Counted from the stretch's first letter, positions 27,645 to 37,458 are shown. The stretch: 64,000 nt of DNA from Clostridioides sp. ES-S-0010-02 (GCA_020641055.1 CP067345.1:3651317-3715316), one strand, 5' to 3'. Program-made: numbers and translations. The notes: generated from the letters alone by a model not told the origin.

Positions 27645-28538
27645 TTATTTTAAATCAATTCCAGAAGCTTTCTTATCTAAAATTGTTTTTATAAGTTCAG
27701 CTATATGTGCACCTGCTTCAACAGCAGTAGTTCCACCTTTATGGATGTTTGACACCACTGTTCTCTTGGCTTCTGCTATACCAACTTTAGGCTTATATGT
27801 AAGATATGCTGACATAGATTCTGCTGTAACAAGACCTGGTCTTTCTCCAATTAACACACATACAACTTCACAGTCTAACTCTTCACCTAAATGGTCCATA
27901 GCCCCAACTCTACAATGTTTAACAAATACAATATCTCCTACTTCAATTCCATACATCTTTAAACCTTGCTTTATAGCCATAATACAGTCATTTGAATTGG
28001 CTTCTATAGCAGCTGAACTTAGTCCATCTCCTGCCATTATTAATACCTTCTGATTTGTTCCTATTTGTGTTTTTATAAAATTTATAGTTTCACTTGAAAA
28101 CTTTCTTCCAAGGTCTGGTCTAGTTAAAAATTCATCTTTATCCTTACATAAAGTTTCTATTTTTATTAAGTTGCTATTTTCCACAAAATCTTCATCTACA
28201 TAAGAGAAAACAGCATCTTGTGCAGCAGCATGGTCTGCTCTAAATCTTAAAACTGTTTCTGTTTTATATCTAGCTCCACATCTACCTATACCTATTCTTG
28301 CAGGAGTTTTAGATTTCATATCTAAATAGGCTTCTGCATCCTTAGGATTTTTTACTAATAATTGCTTTTTTAAATCTACTTCCGTTATATCTTCTATGCA
28401 AGCATCATCGTCTATTGTACTTTTATTTACTTTGTCTACTGTATTTTCAACAACTTCATTTACAACACTAGAATCAATTTGACCAGCCATTTGATTTACT
28501 AACTGCTCTACTAATGCTTTTAAATCTTTTTCATTCAT
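27645..28538 (-). CDS. eutC: Ethanolamine ammonia-lyase small subunit EutC
   Basis: 297 residues, with the EutC core ([67 protein letters not shown]). With EutB it forms the adenosylcobalamin enzyme splitting ethanolamine into acetaldehyde and ammonia. Residues 1-20 ([20 protein letters not shown]) are the known type of N-terminal targeting helix. Twelve bp after eutB. Confidence 0.96.
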   Translation of the reverse strand: MNEKDLKALVEQLVNQMAGQIDSSVVNEVVENTVDKVNKSTIDDDACIEDITEVDLKKQLLVKNPKDAEAYLDMKSKTPARIGIGRCGARYKTETVLRFRADHAAAQDAVFSYVDEDFVENSNLIKIETLCKDKDEFLTRPDLGRKFSSETINFIKTQIGTNQKVLIMAGDGLSSAAIEANSNDCIMAIKQGLKMYGIEVGDIVFVKHCRVGAMDHLGEELDCEVVCVLIGERPGLVTAESMSAYLTYKPKVGIAEAKRTVVSNIHKGGTTAVEAGAHIAELIKTILDKKASGIDLK

Positions 28539-28550
28539 ACTTAAGACCTC

Positions 28551-29915
28551 CTACCCTAATAATATTGATGCATCTCCAGCTTTTTCTGTTAATTTACCAT
28601 CTTTAGAGAAGCCCATTTGTTCCATCCAAGCATCAAACTCTTTTATTCCTGTAAGTCCAAACATTTCTCTAAGTGATGCTGTCTCATGGTATCCTGTAGT
28701 TTGGTAGTTAAGCATTACATCATCTCCATGAGGTATGCCCATAAAATATGTACATCCAGCTGTAGTTAATAATATCGCTAAATTTTCCATATCATTTTGG
28801 TCTGCTTTCATATGGTTTGTATAGCAAACATCAACACCCATTGGTAATCCATGTAATTTACCCATAAAGTGGTCTTCTAGTCCTGCCCTCATTACTTCCT
28901 TTGCATCATATAAATACTCTGGCCCTATAAATCCAACTACTGTGTTTACTAAAAACGGCTCAAACTTTTTAGCAAATCCATAACATCTAGCTTCCATAGT
29001 AACTTGGTCTATCCCATGATGTGCTTCTGAAGAAAGCTCTGAGCCTTGCCCTGTTTCAAAGTACATTACATTTGGACCAGTAGCTGTTCCATGCTTTAAA
29101 GCTAAATTTCTTGCTTCTTCAATAGTTTCTGAATTAAATCCAAAAGCTTCATTTCCTTTTTCAGAACCAGCTATTGATTGGAATATTAAATCTGTTGGAG
29201 CACCATTTCTTATAGCTTCCATTTGTGTTGTAACGTGTGCCAACACACAAGTCTGAGTAGGTATTTTATATTTTTGTTTTACTTCCTCAAATCTCTTTAA
29301 TACTTTAGTTACACTTTCAACTGAATCATCAACTGGGTTTAATCCTAGTACTGCATCACCTATTCCAAAAGTTAATCCTTCTAGAAGTGATGCAAGTATT
29401 CCATCTGGGTCATCTGTTGGATGATTTGGTTGAAGTCTAACTGATAAAGTACCTTCTTCTCCTATTGTTGTATTACAATGAGCTGTAACTTTAATTTTTT
29501 TTGCTGCATAAACTAAGTCCATATTTGACATTAGCTTTGCAACTGCTGCTATCATTTCTGAAGTTAATCCTCTTGAAACTCTTTTTATATCTAAACTACT
29601 TGTTTCACTATCTAATAGCCACTCTCTAAGTTCTGAAACAGTCCAGTCCTTTATCTCACTATAAACTTTTTCATTTACTCCATCTTGAATTATTCTTGTG
29701 ACCTCATCTTCATCATAAGGAACTGCGGGACTGTTTCTTATATCCTCTAATTTTATATGAGATAAAACTACTTTTGCTGCCACTCTTTCTTCGGCACTTT
29801 GAGCTGCAAGACCAGCTAACTTATCACCAGACTTTTCTTCATTTGCTTTTGCCATTACATCATATAATCCTTTGAACTGATAAGTACGCCCAAATAATTT
29901 TGTCTTTAAAATCAT
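28551..29915 (-). CDS. eutB: Ethanolamine ammonia-lyase large subunit EutB
   Basis: 454 residues, the usual length, with LKTKLFGRTYQFKGLYDVMA at the start, a TIM barrel with SVRLQPNHPTDDPDGILASL, GLNPVDDSVESV and YFETGQGSELSSEAHHGIDQ, the substrate and cobalamin contact regions. Sixteen bp after eutA. The catalytic residues known to me are intact, so true ethanolamine is the expected final substrate whatever the upstream genes supply. Confidence 0.97.
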   Translation of the reverse strand: MILKTKLFGRTYQFKGLYDVMAKANEEKSGDKLAGLAAQSAEERVAAKVVLSHIKLEDIRNSPAVPYDEDEVTRIIQDGVNEKVYSEIKDWTVSELREWLLDSETSSLDIKRVSRGLTSEMIAAVAKLMSNMDLVYAAKKIKVTAHCNTTIGEEGTLSVRLQPNHPTDDPDGILASLLEGLTFGIGDAVLGLNPVDDSVESVTKVLKRFEEVKQKYKIPTQTCVLAHVTTQMEAIRNGAPTDLIFQSIAGSEKGNEAFGFNSETIEEARNLALKHGTATGPNVMYFETGQGSELSSEAHHGIDQVTMEARCYGFAKKFEPFLVNTVVGFIGPEYLYDAKEVMRAGLEDHFMGKLHGLPMGVDVCYTNHMKADQNDMENLAILLTTAGCTYFMGIPHGDDVMLNYQTTGYHETASLREMFGLTGIKEFDAWMEQMGFSKDGKLTEKAGDASILLG

Positions 29916-29931
29916 CTCCTTACCCCCTTTT

Positions 29932-31365
29932 TTAATTAAAAACTAATGTCTTTATTACTACAGGTAACACCTTACCTTCAGCTATTGGCTTTCCAATATC
30001 TATGTAGTCTCCATTTTCAACATTAATACTATCTATACAAATAATATCTTTTTTGTAATCTAAAACTGCACAAATAGATTGTCCTAATACTTTTGCCATG
30101 TCATTTTCTATAATTACTACAAATGGCAAGTCATTTTCTATAATTTCTTCCATACCACTCACTAATCCACGTGCATACTCTTGAATTTCTAAAAAGCTTG
30201 GATTTTTACTTCCTTCTATAGCGATAACAATTTTTTGTAAGTCATTTTCTAACTTAAACCAATTTAACTTATTTTTTATACTTTCACTTAATGCCTTTTC
30301 ATTGCTAGTTTCTTCTTCTCGTGATAGTTTTAAAACAGGTAAGTTTTTAAGTGGAAAATCTTCACTTGTATAAGTTATAGTACTTCCACTTACTTCAGTA
30401 GTATGAGAACCAGCACCTACTACTGTAGCTCTAATAGTTTCTAATGGAATTATTACATTTATTTTTTTTAGTTCATCACAATTTTTTATCGCTTGCCCTA
30501 ATAAAATACCTAAGTCTCCATATTTAAAATATTCATCTATTTTTTTATCATAGTAGATATAATCAGCGACCCCACCAGAAAAAGATATGTTATCTATCTT
30601 TTCACTTAAATTTATAGATTTATTAGTTACCATAAACTCAAATAGACTCGTTTTCTTTTTTATTCCTATACTTTGTAATATTAAATCAACCATTATATCT
30701 ATTATTGGCTTTGTGTTTTCTATGGTTGCTATAGTTCCTATTTGAAGACCTAAATTATAATCTTTTATGATTTTTTCTATCTTAGGTGATATATAAGTTA
30801 TTTTTTTACTATGCTTGTCTATTTTTATAAGTCTCCCACCTATATCTAGACAGCCAGTATCTAATACTTCACCTCTTTTAAATAAAGCTAAATTGCTAGT
30901 TCCTCCACCTACATCTAAATTTACAACATTAGTTGAATGATTTTTAGAATAAATATGGGCCCCTGCTCCTTTGCCAGATATGATACTTTCTAAATCTGGT
31001 CCTGCTGTTGCCACCACAAAGTCTCCTGCAAACCCACTTAAATTATGAAGTACATAATTTGCATTTTCTTTTCTTGCAGTTTCTCCAGTTATAATAACTG
31101 CACCTGTATGTATGTCTTCTTTAGATATATTTGCTTTTTTATATTCACTATCAACTATGTTTTTTATTTCATTTCCATTTATCTCATTGTTGGAGATAAG
31201 AGGTGTAAAGTATATTTCACTTTTATATACAATTTCTTTGTCTATTATACTTATCCTAGGTACTGAAAAACTAGATGCAGTGTTTTCAACTATCAATTTA
31301 GAAAATATTAGTTGAGTAGTACTTGTCCCAATATCTATCCCAACACTTAATAACTCTTCTCTCAT
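29932..31365 (-). CDS. eutA: Ethanolamine ammonia-lyase reactivating factor EutA
   Basis: 477 residues of the ASKHA ATPase fold: [20 protein letters not shown] (phosphate 1), [17 protein letters not shown] (phosphate 2) and [13 protein letters not shown] (adenosine loop). It exchanges damaged cobalamin on EutBC using ATP. It lies exactly where eutVW separate eutP from eutA in C. difficile 630 as I recall it; here only 62 bp separate eutP and eutA. Confidence 0.95.
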   Translation of the reverse strand: MREELLSVGIDIGTSTTQLIFSKLIVENTASSFSVPRISIIDKEIVYKSEIYFTPLISNNEINGNEIKNIVDSEYKKANISKEDIHTGAVIITGETARKENANYVLHNLSGFAGDFVVATAGPDLESIISGKGAGAHIYSKNHSTNVVNLDVGGGTSNLALFKRGEVLDTGCLDIGGRLIKIDKHSKKITYISPKIEKIIKDYNLGLQIGTIATIENTKPIIDIMVDLILQSIGIKKKTSLFEFMVTNKSINLSEKIDNISFSGGVADYIYYDKKIDEYFKYGDLGILLGQAIKNCDELKKINVIIPLETIRATVVGAGSHTTEVSGSTITYTSEDFPLKNLPVLKLSREEETSNEKALSESIKNKLNWFKLENDLQKIVIAIEGSKNPSFLEIQEYARGLVSGMEEIIENDLPFVVIIENDMAKVLGQSICAVLDYKKDIICIDSINVENGDYIDIGKPIAEGKVLPVVIKTLVFN

Positions 31366-31427
31366 TTTCTCACCTCATAATTTAAAAGTATTTCTTAAAC
31401 AAAGAAGTTAGATTGTTCTATAGACTA

Positions 31428-31880
31428 TCAATATTTTTCTTCCAATGAGCTTATCTCATTTAAATATTCAAATAATTCATCTATACCTACATCATCTATT
31501 GTGTCTACTTTAAATATTTTATTGACTCCTGCTAACGTTAATCTTTCTATTCCTAAATCTATTTGATTTTTATCTAATTTATTTATCTTAGTCATAATGC
31601 CTATAGTTTCTTTACAAAATATACTTGCAAAACCTGGTGCCATATAATTTTCTTCTTGAGTTGCATCATAAACTATAGCCACTACTTTAGCATCTACAGC
31701 TGTAGTTATTAAAGCATTATACAATGCTCTATTTTCCATATATTCACCTGGTGTATCTATTGCATTTTTATAAATTTCTATTGACTGTGTTTTCTTATAT
31801 TTAATCTCTAGCTCATCTAGTTTTTGGCAAAGAGTCGTCTTTCCACTACTTGTTTTTCCCATAAAAATTATATTTTTCAT
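31428..31880 (-). CDS. eutP: EutP, P-loop protein
   Basis: 150 residues: P-loop GKTSSGKTTLC at residues 8-18, AIDTPGEYMENRALYNAL (switch region) and IGIMTKINKLD. EutP looks like a small GTPase; acetate kinase activity has been reported for the family. One base separates it from eutS. Confidence 0.92.
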   Translation of the reverse strand: MKNIIFMGKTSSGKTTLCQKLDELEIKYKKTQSIEIYKNAIDTPGEYMENRALYNALITTAVDAKVVAIVYDATQEENYMAPGFASIFCKETIGIMTKINKLDKNQIDLGIERLTLAGVNKIFKVDTIDDVGIDELFEYLNEISSLEEKY

Positions 31881-31881
31881 T

Positions 31882-32232
31882 TTATGTCCTCGTTATCTTA
31901 GTTGATGAAAAATTCAACATCTCACCTAACACTTCTAATACTTCATTTAATGCAGATTCTACAGAACTCACATCTCCAGATATTACTAAAGACCCACTAA
32001 ATCTATCTATAAATCCAAGCGTTATATCTGATGATTTTGTTGCTACATCTGCTGCTATTATTGAAGCTTCACTCGGTGTTATTGTAAGAATACCGATTGC
32101 ATCTTTTCTATCTAGTATTAATCCTAACTTTTTGTATATATCCTCATTTGGATTAGCTATTATATGAGCAAGTGTTACTTGCTTTCCTGGAACATATTCT
32201 TGTATAATTCTTTGTTTAGTTTCTTCGTTCAA
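31882..32232 (-). CDS. eutS: Hexameric shell protein EutS
   Basis: 116 residues with the circularly permuted BMC fold of Eut[61 protein letters not shown]. EutS hexamers are bent and form shell edges. 27 bp after eutG. Confidence 0.95.
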   Translation of the reverse strand: MNEETKQRIIQEYVPGKQVTLAHIIANPNEDIYKKLGLILDRKDAIGILTITPSEASIIAADVATKSSDITLGFIDRFSGSLVISGDVSSVESALNEVLEVLGEMLNFSSTKITRT

Positions 32233-32259
32233 TTTTGCCCCCTAATTTTTATCACATTT

Positions 32260-33390
32260 TTACTTAATTTTATTTAGTATTTCTATTATGTCTTCTTCTA
32301 TGGGAACTTTAGGATTTGCACTAGTACATCCATCTTGAATAGCCAAAACTGCTATTTCACTCTGTAAATTACTTAGTTCTTCCAAATTTACATTGCATTC
32401 TCTCAATTTAGTTGGCATGTTTAATTCTTTTTGTAGTTTTTTTATTTCATTAATTAAACTCTTTACACCACTTCTTGTGTTTGAGCTACTAAGACCTATT
32501 AACTTTGATATTTGTGCATATTTTTTTGCTGATAATGAGTAGTATGTATTTGAATATCCTGTGATATTAGCATTGTATTCTATTATATATGGCAATAATA
32601 TTGCATTTGCTCTTCCATGTGGTATATGAAACTTTCCACCTAGAACATGTGCTATGGAGTGATTTATTCCTAATGATGTTTGATTAAATGCCATTCCAGC
32701 TAGACAAGATGCATTATGCATTTTTTCTCTAGCCTCTAAATCGTTTCCATCCTTATATGCTTTCAATAAATATTCAAATACTAGTTTTATTGCCTTTTCA
32801 GCAAGTGCATCAGAAAAATCATTAGCATTTACTGATACATATGCTTCTAATGCATGTGTCAAAACATCCATTCCAGTATCTGCTGTTATAAAATCTGGCA
32901 CTGTTTTAACCAACTCTGGGTCTAGTATTGCTATGTCTGGAATTAATTCATCTGACACTAGAGGATACTTTGCACCTTTTTGCTTATCTGTGATTACAGA
33001 AAATGATGTTACTTCTGAGCCAGTTCCACTTGTTGTTGGGATAGCAATAAATTCGATTTCATTAGTGCTTAAAATTTGCTTTGAAAAGTCCTTTATAGCT
33101 TTGGCTGCATCTATTGCAGAACCTCCACCTAAAGCTATTACTGTATCTGGCTTTATATTTTTTAATACTTCTATGCCTTGTACTACTGTATCTATAGGTG
33201 GGTCTGGTACTATATTACTAAATACTTCATATGTACTGTGTTTTAAATTTACTAAGATTTTATCTATAGTTTTTGATTTAACCATAAAAGGGTCTGTTAT
33301 AACCAACACTTTTTTATCTTTTATCTCTTGTAAATATTCTAAAGAACCTACTCCAAATTTTACTTTGGTTTTTATTTCAAAATTATTCAA
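32260..33390 (-). CDS. eutG: Iron-containing alcohol dehydrogenase EutG
   Basis: 376 residues of the class III alcohol dehydrogenase family: IALGGGSAIDAAKAIKDF nucleotide motif, IPTTSGTGSEVTSFSVIT, and the metal His residues in LTHALEAYVS, SIAHVLGGKFHIPHGRANAI. It reduces acetaldehyde to ethanol, regenerating NAD for EutE. First gene of the compartment block, 158 bp after the ureohydrolase gene with a hairpin in between. No N-terminal targeting helix is evident. Confidence 0.92.
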   Translation of the reverse strand: MNNFEIKTKVKFGVGSLEYLQEIKDKKVLVITDPFMVKSKTIDKILVNLKHSTYEVFSNIVPDPPIDTVVQGIEVLKNIKPDTVIALGGGSAIDAAKAIKDFSKQILSTNEIEFIAIPTTSGTGSEVTSFSVITDKQKGAKYPLVSDELIPDIAILDPELVKTVPDFITADTGMDVLTHALEAYVSVNANDFSDALAEKAIKLVFEYLLKAYKDGNDLEAREKMHNASCLAGMAFNQTSLGINHSIAHVLGGKFHIPHGRANAILLPYIIEYNANITGYSNTYYSLSAKKYAQISKLIGLSSSNTRSGVKSLINEIKKLQKELNMPTKLRECNVNLEELSNLQSEIAVLAIQDGCTSANPKVPIEEDIIEILNKIK

Positions 33391-33441
33391 TCTAATCTCC
33401 TCTTTTATAAAAACTTATTTAAAATTAAACAATTGTTAAGC

Positions 33442-33473
33442 AAAAGCCCCACAGAACAATCTATGGAGCTTTT
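33442..33473 (-). terminator. Hairpin between the upstream trio and eutG
   Basis: Leftward transcript stem AAAAGCTCCATAGA / TCTGTGGGGCTTTT with a 4-base loop and two G-U pairs, ending in four U. It sits in the 158-bp gap and may terminate or attenuate transcription before eutG. Confidence 0.75.
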
Positions 33474-33548
33474 ATTAAGCTTTCAATATTTCGTTATGAC
33501 ATTATTTTAGTAAATATTGGATTTTAGTAAAGTCAAGAATCTTGTATA

Positions 33549-34508
33549 TTAATACTTTATGTTATGCTTTTTCTTATAAGCTATATGAGATATAAATTCA
33601 TACATTATACCCGCAGCTGTAAGTGAAGTAACATTTCCAGCATCATATTGTGGCGCAACTTCAACAAGGTCATAGCCTACTATATTTAACTCCTTTAATC
33701 CTCTTATTATTTCTAATGTTTGGGCAGATGAGAATCCGCCTATAACAGGAGTTCCTGTCCCTGGTGCATATGCTGGGTCAACAAAATCTATATCAAATGT
33801 AAGGAATGCTTTTGAATCACCAACACGTTGTTTAATTCTTTCTATTATTTCTTCTGTAGTCATCTTATGACATTCAACAGCTTTTAAAACTTCATACCCT
33901 AAATCAGTTGAGTGGTACTTATCTTCTTCACCATAATAACCTTCTCTTATTCCAACTTGAATTGATTTAGATGTATCAACAAGATTTTCTTTAGCAGCAT
34001 GGTAGAAAGGTGTTCCATGACTATAAGGCTTTCCAAAATATTCTGCTATTGTATCATAATGAGAGTCAAAGTGTATTAAAGCAACTGGTCCATGAACCTT
34101 ATGACAAGCTCTTAATTCTGGTAATGTTACACTATGGTCTCCTCCCATAGCTATTGGAACTACACCATTTTCAAAGATAGGTAACATCCCCTCTGTAATT
34201 ACATCAAATGTATCTTCTACATATCCTGGTACAGAGCCTAAATCACCATAGTCTACCCCAGAACAATAGTCAAATATACCAACATCAAGAACTGGATTAT
34301 ATGGTTTACAACCTAGAACTGACATTTCTCTTATTGATGATGGACCAAATCTAGCACCAACTCTAAATGTAGCACATGAATCAAATGGTATACCAATAAC
34401 AGCAAAATCTACATCGTCTGTTGTAACTACATTTTGTAATCTCATGAATGTTTTAATTCCTGCAAATCTAGGTGATTTTAAAGAATTTATTGTTTTATAT
34501 TTAATCAT
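33549..34508 (-). CDS. Agmatinase-family ureohydrolase in eut locus
   Basis: 319 residues of the arginase/agmatinase/ureohydrolase fold. The binuclear metal ligands are intact: GGDHS (122-126), DSHYD (148-152; most relatives have DAHxD) and DIDFVD (239-244); HGTPF (164-168) and DPAYAPGTGTP place it with agmatinase and guanidinobutyrase rather than arginase. Such enzymes split a guanidino compound into urea and an amine. Here it lies between a EutH-type transporter and eutG, so I infer a guanidino compound that yields ethanolamine, for example 2-guanidinoethanol; agmatine is the default alternative. Confidence 0.85.
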   Translation of the reverse strand: MIKYKTINSLKSPRFAGIKTFMRLQNVVTTDDVDFAVIGIPFDSCATFRVGARFGPSSIREMSVLGCKPYNPVLDVGIFDYCSGVDYGDLGSVPGYVEDTFDVITEGMLPIFENGVVPIAMGGDHSVTLPELRACHKVHGPVALIHFDSHYDTIAEYFGKPYSHGTPFYHAAKENLVDTSKSIQVGIREGYYGEEDKYHSTDLGYEVLKAVECHKMTTEEIIERIKQRVGDSKAFLTFDIDFVDPAYAPGTGTPVIGGFSSAQTLEIIRGLKELNIVGYDLVEVAPQYDAGNVTSLTAAGIMYEFISHIAYKKKHNIKY

Positions 34509-34560
34509 AACTACTCCCCTTAATTTTCTTTGTTTTTGTTATTTTTTTATCAATTTTACT

Positions 34561-35769
34561 CTAAACTTCAGCTACCTCATCTTCTTTTTCCATCTTAAGA
34601 ATGTATGGAACTGCAATTAATTTTGCAAATATTATACCTATTACTCCACCTACTATTTGACCAACAAGTATTGCAATAACCAAGTTTGGTTGGAAATTGA
34701 CATTGAAAGCTATAAAATCTCCTAAAGAATATCCTGCACAAACTAAAAACGACATAGATATTACTTTACTTGTTGGTTTCATATCTTTGACTAGTCCAAA
34801 AATTGCGATACCATTTGCCATACATGCAACTAATCCAGCACTACCAGCACTATCTAGCCCAGCTATTGAACCAAGCTTTTCCAGTGGCTTTTTAAAATAC
34901 TTACGTATAAGGTAAACCATTGGAAATGCTCCACAAAGCATCATTGCAATACTCCCTAGAAGCTCAATAGACCTAAACATTTCTTTCTCATCTGCAAACA
35001 TTGGGTCAAATCCCCAACTTCCAAATACTTTAGTGAAAATACCTGTATAGTGTTCAACAATAGATGATACTACGACTATTATTAATATGCTTGTAAGACC
35101 TTTTCCAAAATACATGAATCCTTTTATCATTCCATTAGGGAACAATTTTAACCCTAATGCAAGCAACACACACACCACAACAATAGGAATTAGATTTTGG
35201 AAAATCATTAGCATACTTAAATTTAAAGTATAATTAGAATTTCCTACTGTAGAAAGTGTTGTACGTATTGTAGGATTTGTAAGTAATGCAACCATATATG
35301 ACGTGAATACTCCAAAAGGTACTGATAAAAATCCAGACATAGCTCCTAAAGCTAGGTACTTGTAATCTTTTTTATCTAAAATTGAAAGTCCTATTGGAAT
35401 ATTAAATGCCACTGTCGATGCACACATAAATCCAACTGCTAATACTATCACTAATATTTCACTTGTTTTCCCAATTTCTATAGCTAAAGCATATGAACCG
35501 CAATCTGGTGGCATAATCATAGCTGCTGCTACCACTGGGTCTGCGCCAAACATACTAAACAACTTTCCAAATATTTTCTCTACCCCGACCTTTAGATACG
35601 GAACAGATACCATAAGACCTACTATTGGTATAAACATCGTTGCCATAGTATGTAAGCCTTCATCAAAAGATTTAGCTAGCTCCGATTCTTCTTTGAAAAT
35701 CTTTGCTAAACCTCCAGCTACACAACAAGCCATGATGATATACAGTACTGAGTCTCCTAATAATTCCAT
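34561..35769 (-). CDS. eutH: EutH-family ethanolamine transporter
   Basis: 402 residues, about eleven predicted membrane spans, with EutH landmarks: SFDEGLHTMATMFIPIVGLM, GADPVVAAAMIMPPDCGSYA, KKDYKYLALGAMSGFLSVPFG and GLVACMANGIAIFGLVKDM. Length equals the enterobacterial EutH (~408). EutH carries ethanolamine across the membrane. In typical clostridial eut operons eutH is near the end; here it is second in the upstream module beside a kinase and a ureohydrolase, so its substrate may differ. Confidence 0.88.
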   Translation of the reverse strand: MELLGDSVLYIIMACCVAGGLAKIFKEESELAKSFDEGLHTMATMFIPIVGLMVSVPYLKVGVEKIFGKLFSMFGADPVVAAAMIMPPDCGSYALAIEIGKTSEILVIVLAVGFMCASTVAFNIPIGLSILDKKDYKYLALGAMSGFLSVPFGVFTSYMVALLTNPTIRTTLSTVGNSNYTLNLSMLMIFQNLIPIVVVCVLLALGLKLFPNGMIKGFMYFGKGLTSILIIVVVSSIVEHYTGIFTKVFGSWGFDPMFADEKEMFRSIELLGSIAMMLCGAFPMVYLIRKYFKKPLEKLGSIAGLDSAGSAGLVACMANGIAIFGLVKDMKPTSKVISMSFLVCAGYSLGDFIAFNVNFQPNLVIAILVGQIVGGVIGIIFAKLIAVPYILKMEKEDEVAEV

Positions 35770-35853
35770 ACAGTATACCCCCTATGTACTAAAAACATTA
35801 ATCAGCTCTTTATTACTTAATTTTTATTTAATATTTCTCATAATAAATACTTC

Positions 35854-36864
35854 TTATGCTAGTGGTTCTACAGATTCTGTAAAGTTAGGGTCATTTATTA
35901 TATCTAAGTAATGTTCAAAGTTTTCATCCTTCATAAACTCTATACAATCAGCTGCACGAGTTCTTCCATATTCCCAATAGAAGTCATGGTCTTTACCATA
36001 TGTTATTTGAACTAATGACCATAAAGACCAGTGTGCATTAACTAAAAACTTACTTGTAAGCAATCTTGCTCTTTGTTCTTCTGTTGGTTCTCCGCCAAAG
36101 TATGTTCTTACATAAAGCTCCTCTTTATCTTTTGGAAGAGGATTTTCTACACACACACATGCCATATCGTAAAATCTATCATTTGTTCCACCGTATTCCC
36201 AGTCTATTACACGCATAACTTTTCCATCATACATAAAGTTTTCTGCTAGTGTATCATTGTGACAAGGAACTAATTTTTGTGGATTATTTTGATAAGCAAC
36301 TTCTATTATATTTACTTTTTCTGTTATGCTATCCCATCCATCATATCTCTTATCAAAACCATTTTCTTTAAGTATTTGTATGTACTCTTTCATCTTAGCT
36401 ATTGGGTTAAATACACTTTTAAACTCCATTCCACTATCATGGTATTTTCTCATAATTTCTGCTGATTTCATGACTACATCTGAATTTTTTATAAAATCCT
36501 CTGCATGCATTGTATCTGATTTTATAAATTCACAAAGTTGTGAACCTGTTTTTGGGTCATAGTAATATATTTCTGGAGCTATTCCAAGACATGACATTAA
36601 AGAAGCATTGTGCTTTTCTGCTGGACGATTTATATATCCTGCTGTTCCTACTCCTGCTACACGCATTGCTATTTGAGTGCCATCTTCAATCTCAAGCTTA
36701 AAGTTTTTATTTGTAAGCCCGCCTGGCATTATTTCTATTTTGCTAAGTTCTTGGCTAAATGCTGTTTTTGTTAAATTGATTAACCTAAGGAAATCTTGAA
36801 TTTCATAAGGTTGTATTACCTCTCCAAATACTGACATATTTTCTCTTATACTTTCATTTTTCAT
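35854..36864 (-). CDS. Choline/ethanolamine kinase-like phosphotransferase
   Basis: 336 residues with a choline kinase/APH fold: N-lobe PGGLTNKNFKLEI (47-59) and AMRVAG, catalytic loop CHNDTLAENF (H202, D204, N209) and metal-binding IDWEYGG (D221). LicA and related kinases phosphorylate choline or ethanolamine. I chose the ATG at 36864 because AAAGGAG lies 7 bp upstream, over a TTG at 36900. First gene of the locus, 84 bp from eutH. It is unusual in a degradation locus, since phosphoethanolamine is not an EutBC substrate; it may divert ethanolamine to envelope synthesis or act on another alcohol. Confidence 0.85.
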   Translation of the reverse strand: MKNESIRENMSVFGEVIQPYEIQDFLRLINLTKTAFSQELSKIEIMPGGLTNKNFKLEIEDGTQIAMRVAGVGTAGYINRPAEKHNASLMSCLGIAPEIYYYDPKTGSQLCEFIKSDTMHAEDFIKNSDVVMKSAEIMRKYHDSGMEFKSVFNPIAKMKEYIQILKENGFDKRYDGWDSITEKVNIIEVAYQNNPQKLVPCHNDTLAENFMYDGKVMRVIDWEYGGTNDRFYDMACVCVENPLPKDKEELYVRTYFGGEPTEEQRARLLTSKFLVNAHWSLWSLVQITYGKDHDFYWEYGRTRAADCIEFMKDENFEHYLDIINDPNFTESVEPLA

Positions 36865-36939
36865 AATAGTTTCTCCTTTGTATGATTTGTTTTTGGTCAA
36901 AACTTTTTCTATTAAAAACCATTTTCCTTTGATTAGAAT

Positions 36940-36968
36940 TCTATATCTTTGTGCAACACAAAGGTCAA
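36940..36968 (-). promoter_or_regulatory. Promoter with dyad operator for the kinase-eutH-eut locus
   Basis: Leftward -35 TTGACC (36963-36968), 17-bp spacer, -10 TATAGA (36940-36945). The spacer is almost filled by a perfect dyad CTTTGTG-CAA-CACAAAG (36947-36963), so a bound repressor would block polymerase. The same bases partly resemble a sigma-54 site (TTGAC-N10-TTGCA) but lack the essential GG. Confidence 0.65.
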
Positions 36969-37046
36969 TACTATTTTTGTTTAATTTTTTGTTATAATGG
37001 ATTTTTTTATATATTTTTGGGATTCTATCTCTATTTGTGGAAATAA

Positions 37047-37080
37047 AAAAACTTTTAAATAAAGTTATTTAAAAGTTTTT
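37047..37080 (-). terminator. Intrinsic terminator upstream of the eut locus
   Basis: Perfect 15-bp stem AAAAACTTTTAAATA / TATTTAAAAGTTTTT with a 4-base loop and seven U in the leftward direction; it insulates the eut promoter from transcripts coming from 37.2 kb. Confidence 0.8.
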
Positions 37081-37198
37081 CATCATATTATTAAAATTAT
37101 GTATACAAAAAATATTTATTATAGTATTGTTTTATTTATTCAATTTATAATTCTCTACTTTATGAACTTTATAAAATTGATAATTCTTTTGTCTATTT

Positions 37199-37381
37199 TT
37201 ATTTATCAACCTTTATATTTCCATTTCGACTTTCCAGCTTAACTGTAACATTTTGTGCAACTCTAACACTTCCTTTTAGAATATTATCATTTATAGATAA
37301 TTTGTCTTTGAATGATGTGGAAATAGCCCCATTAAAAGTATGAATAATACCAAACACCAAGAACTTAGTATCTAAAGCCAC
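37199..37381 (-). CDS. Small hypothetical protein or remnant
   Basis: 60 residues from a GTG, without a convincing ribosome site; the frame stays open upstream to about 37450 (pieces LIKILIVEQGIKEGVFRCKN). It reads like the C-terminal end of a larger protein with a repeating beta pattern (KGSVRVAQNVTVKLESRNGN). The strong terminator 120 bp downstream shows that something is transcribed here. I do not recognise it; a decayed gene is as likely as a real one. Confidence 0.35.
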   Translation of the reverse strand: MALDTKFLVFGIIHTFNGAISTSFKDKLSINDNILKGSVRVAQNVTVKLESRNGNIKVDK

Positions 37382-37458
37382 ATTTTTACAACGAAAGACC
37401 CCTTCTTTTATACCCTGTTCTACAATTAGAATTTTATTAAAGCTATTGCACTAAAAAA

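Noticed and set aside
31045-31315. Plus-strand open frames inside eutA and similar frames elsewhere
   Set aside because: Mirror frames of strongly coding minus-strand genes, with no ribosome sites or family likeness.
33421-33548. EutV-type two-hairpin antiterminator before eutG
   Set aside because: Only one hairpin is clear and I could not find the paired hexaloop motif; left as a plain hairpin.
21442-36968. Adenosylcobalamin riboswitch in the eut locus
   Set aside because: I found no recognisable B12 box in the gaps; structure search would be needed.
36902-36975. Sigma-54 promoter for the eut locus
   Set aside because: TTGAC-N10-TTGCA lacks the essential GG at -24, while a sigma-70 pair with 17-bp spacing fits well.
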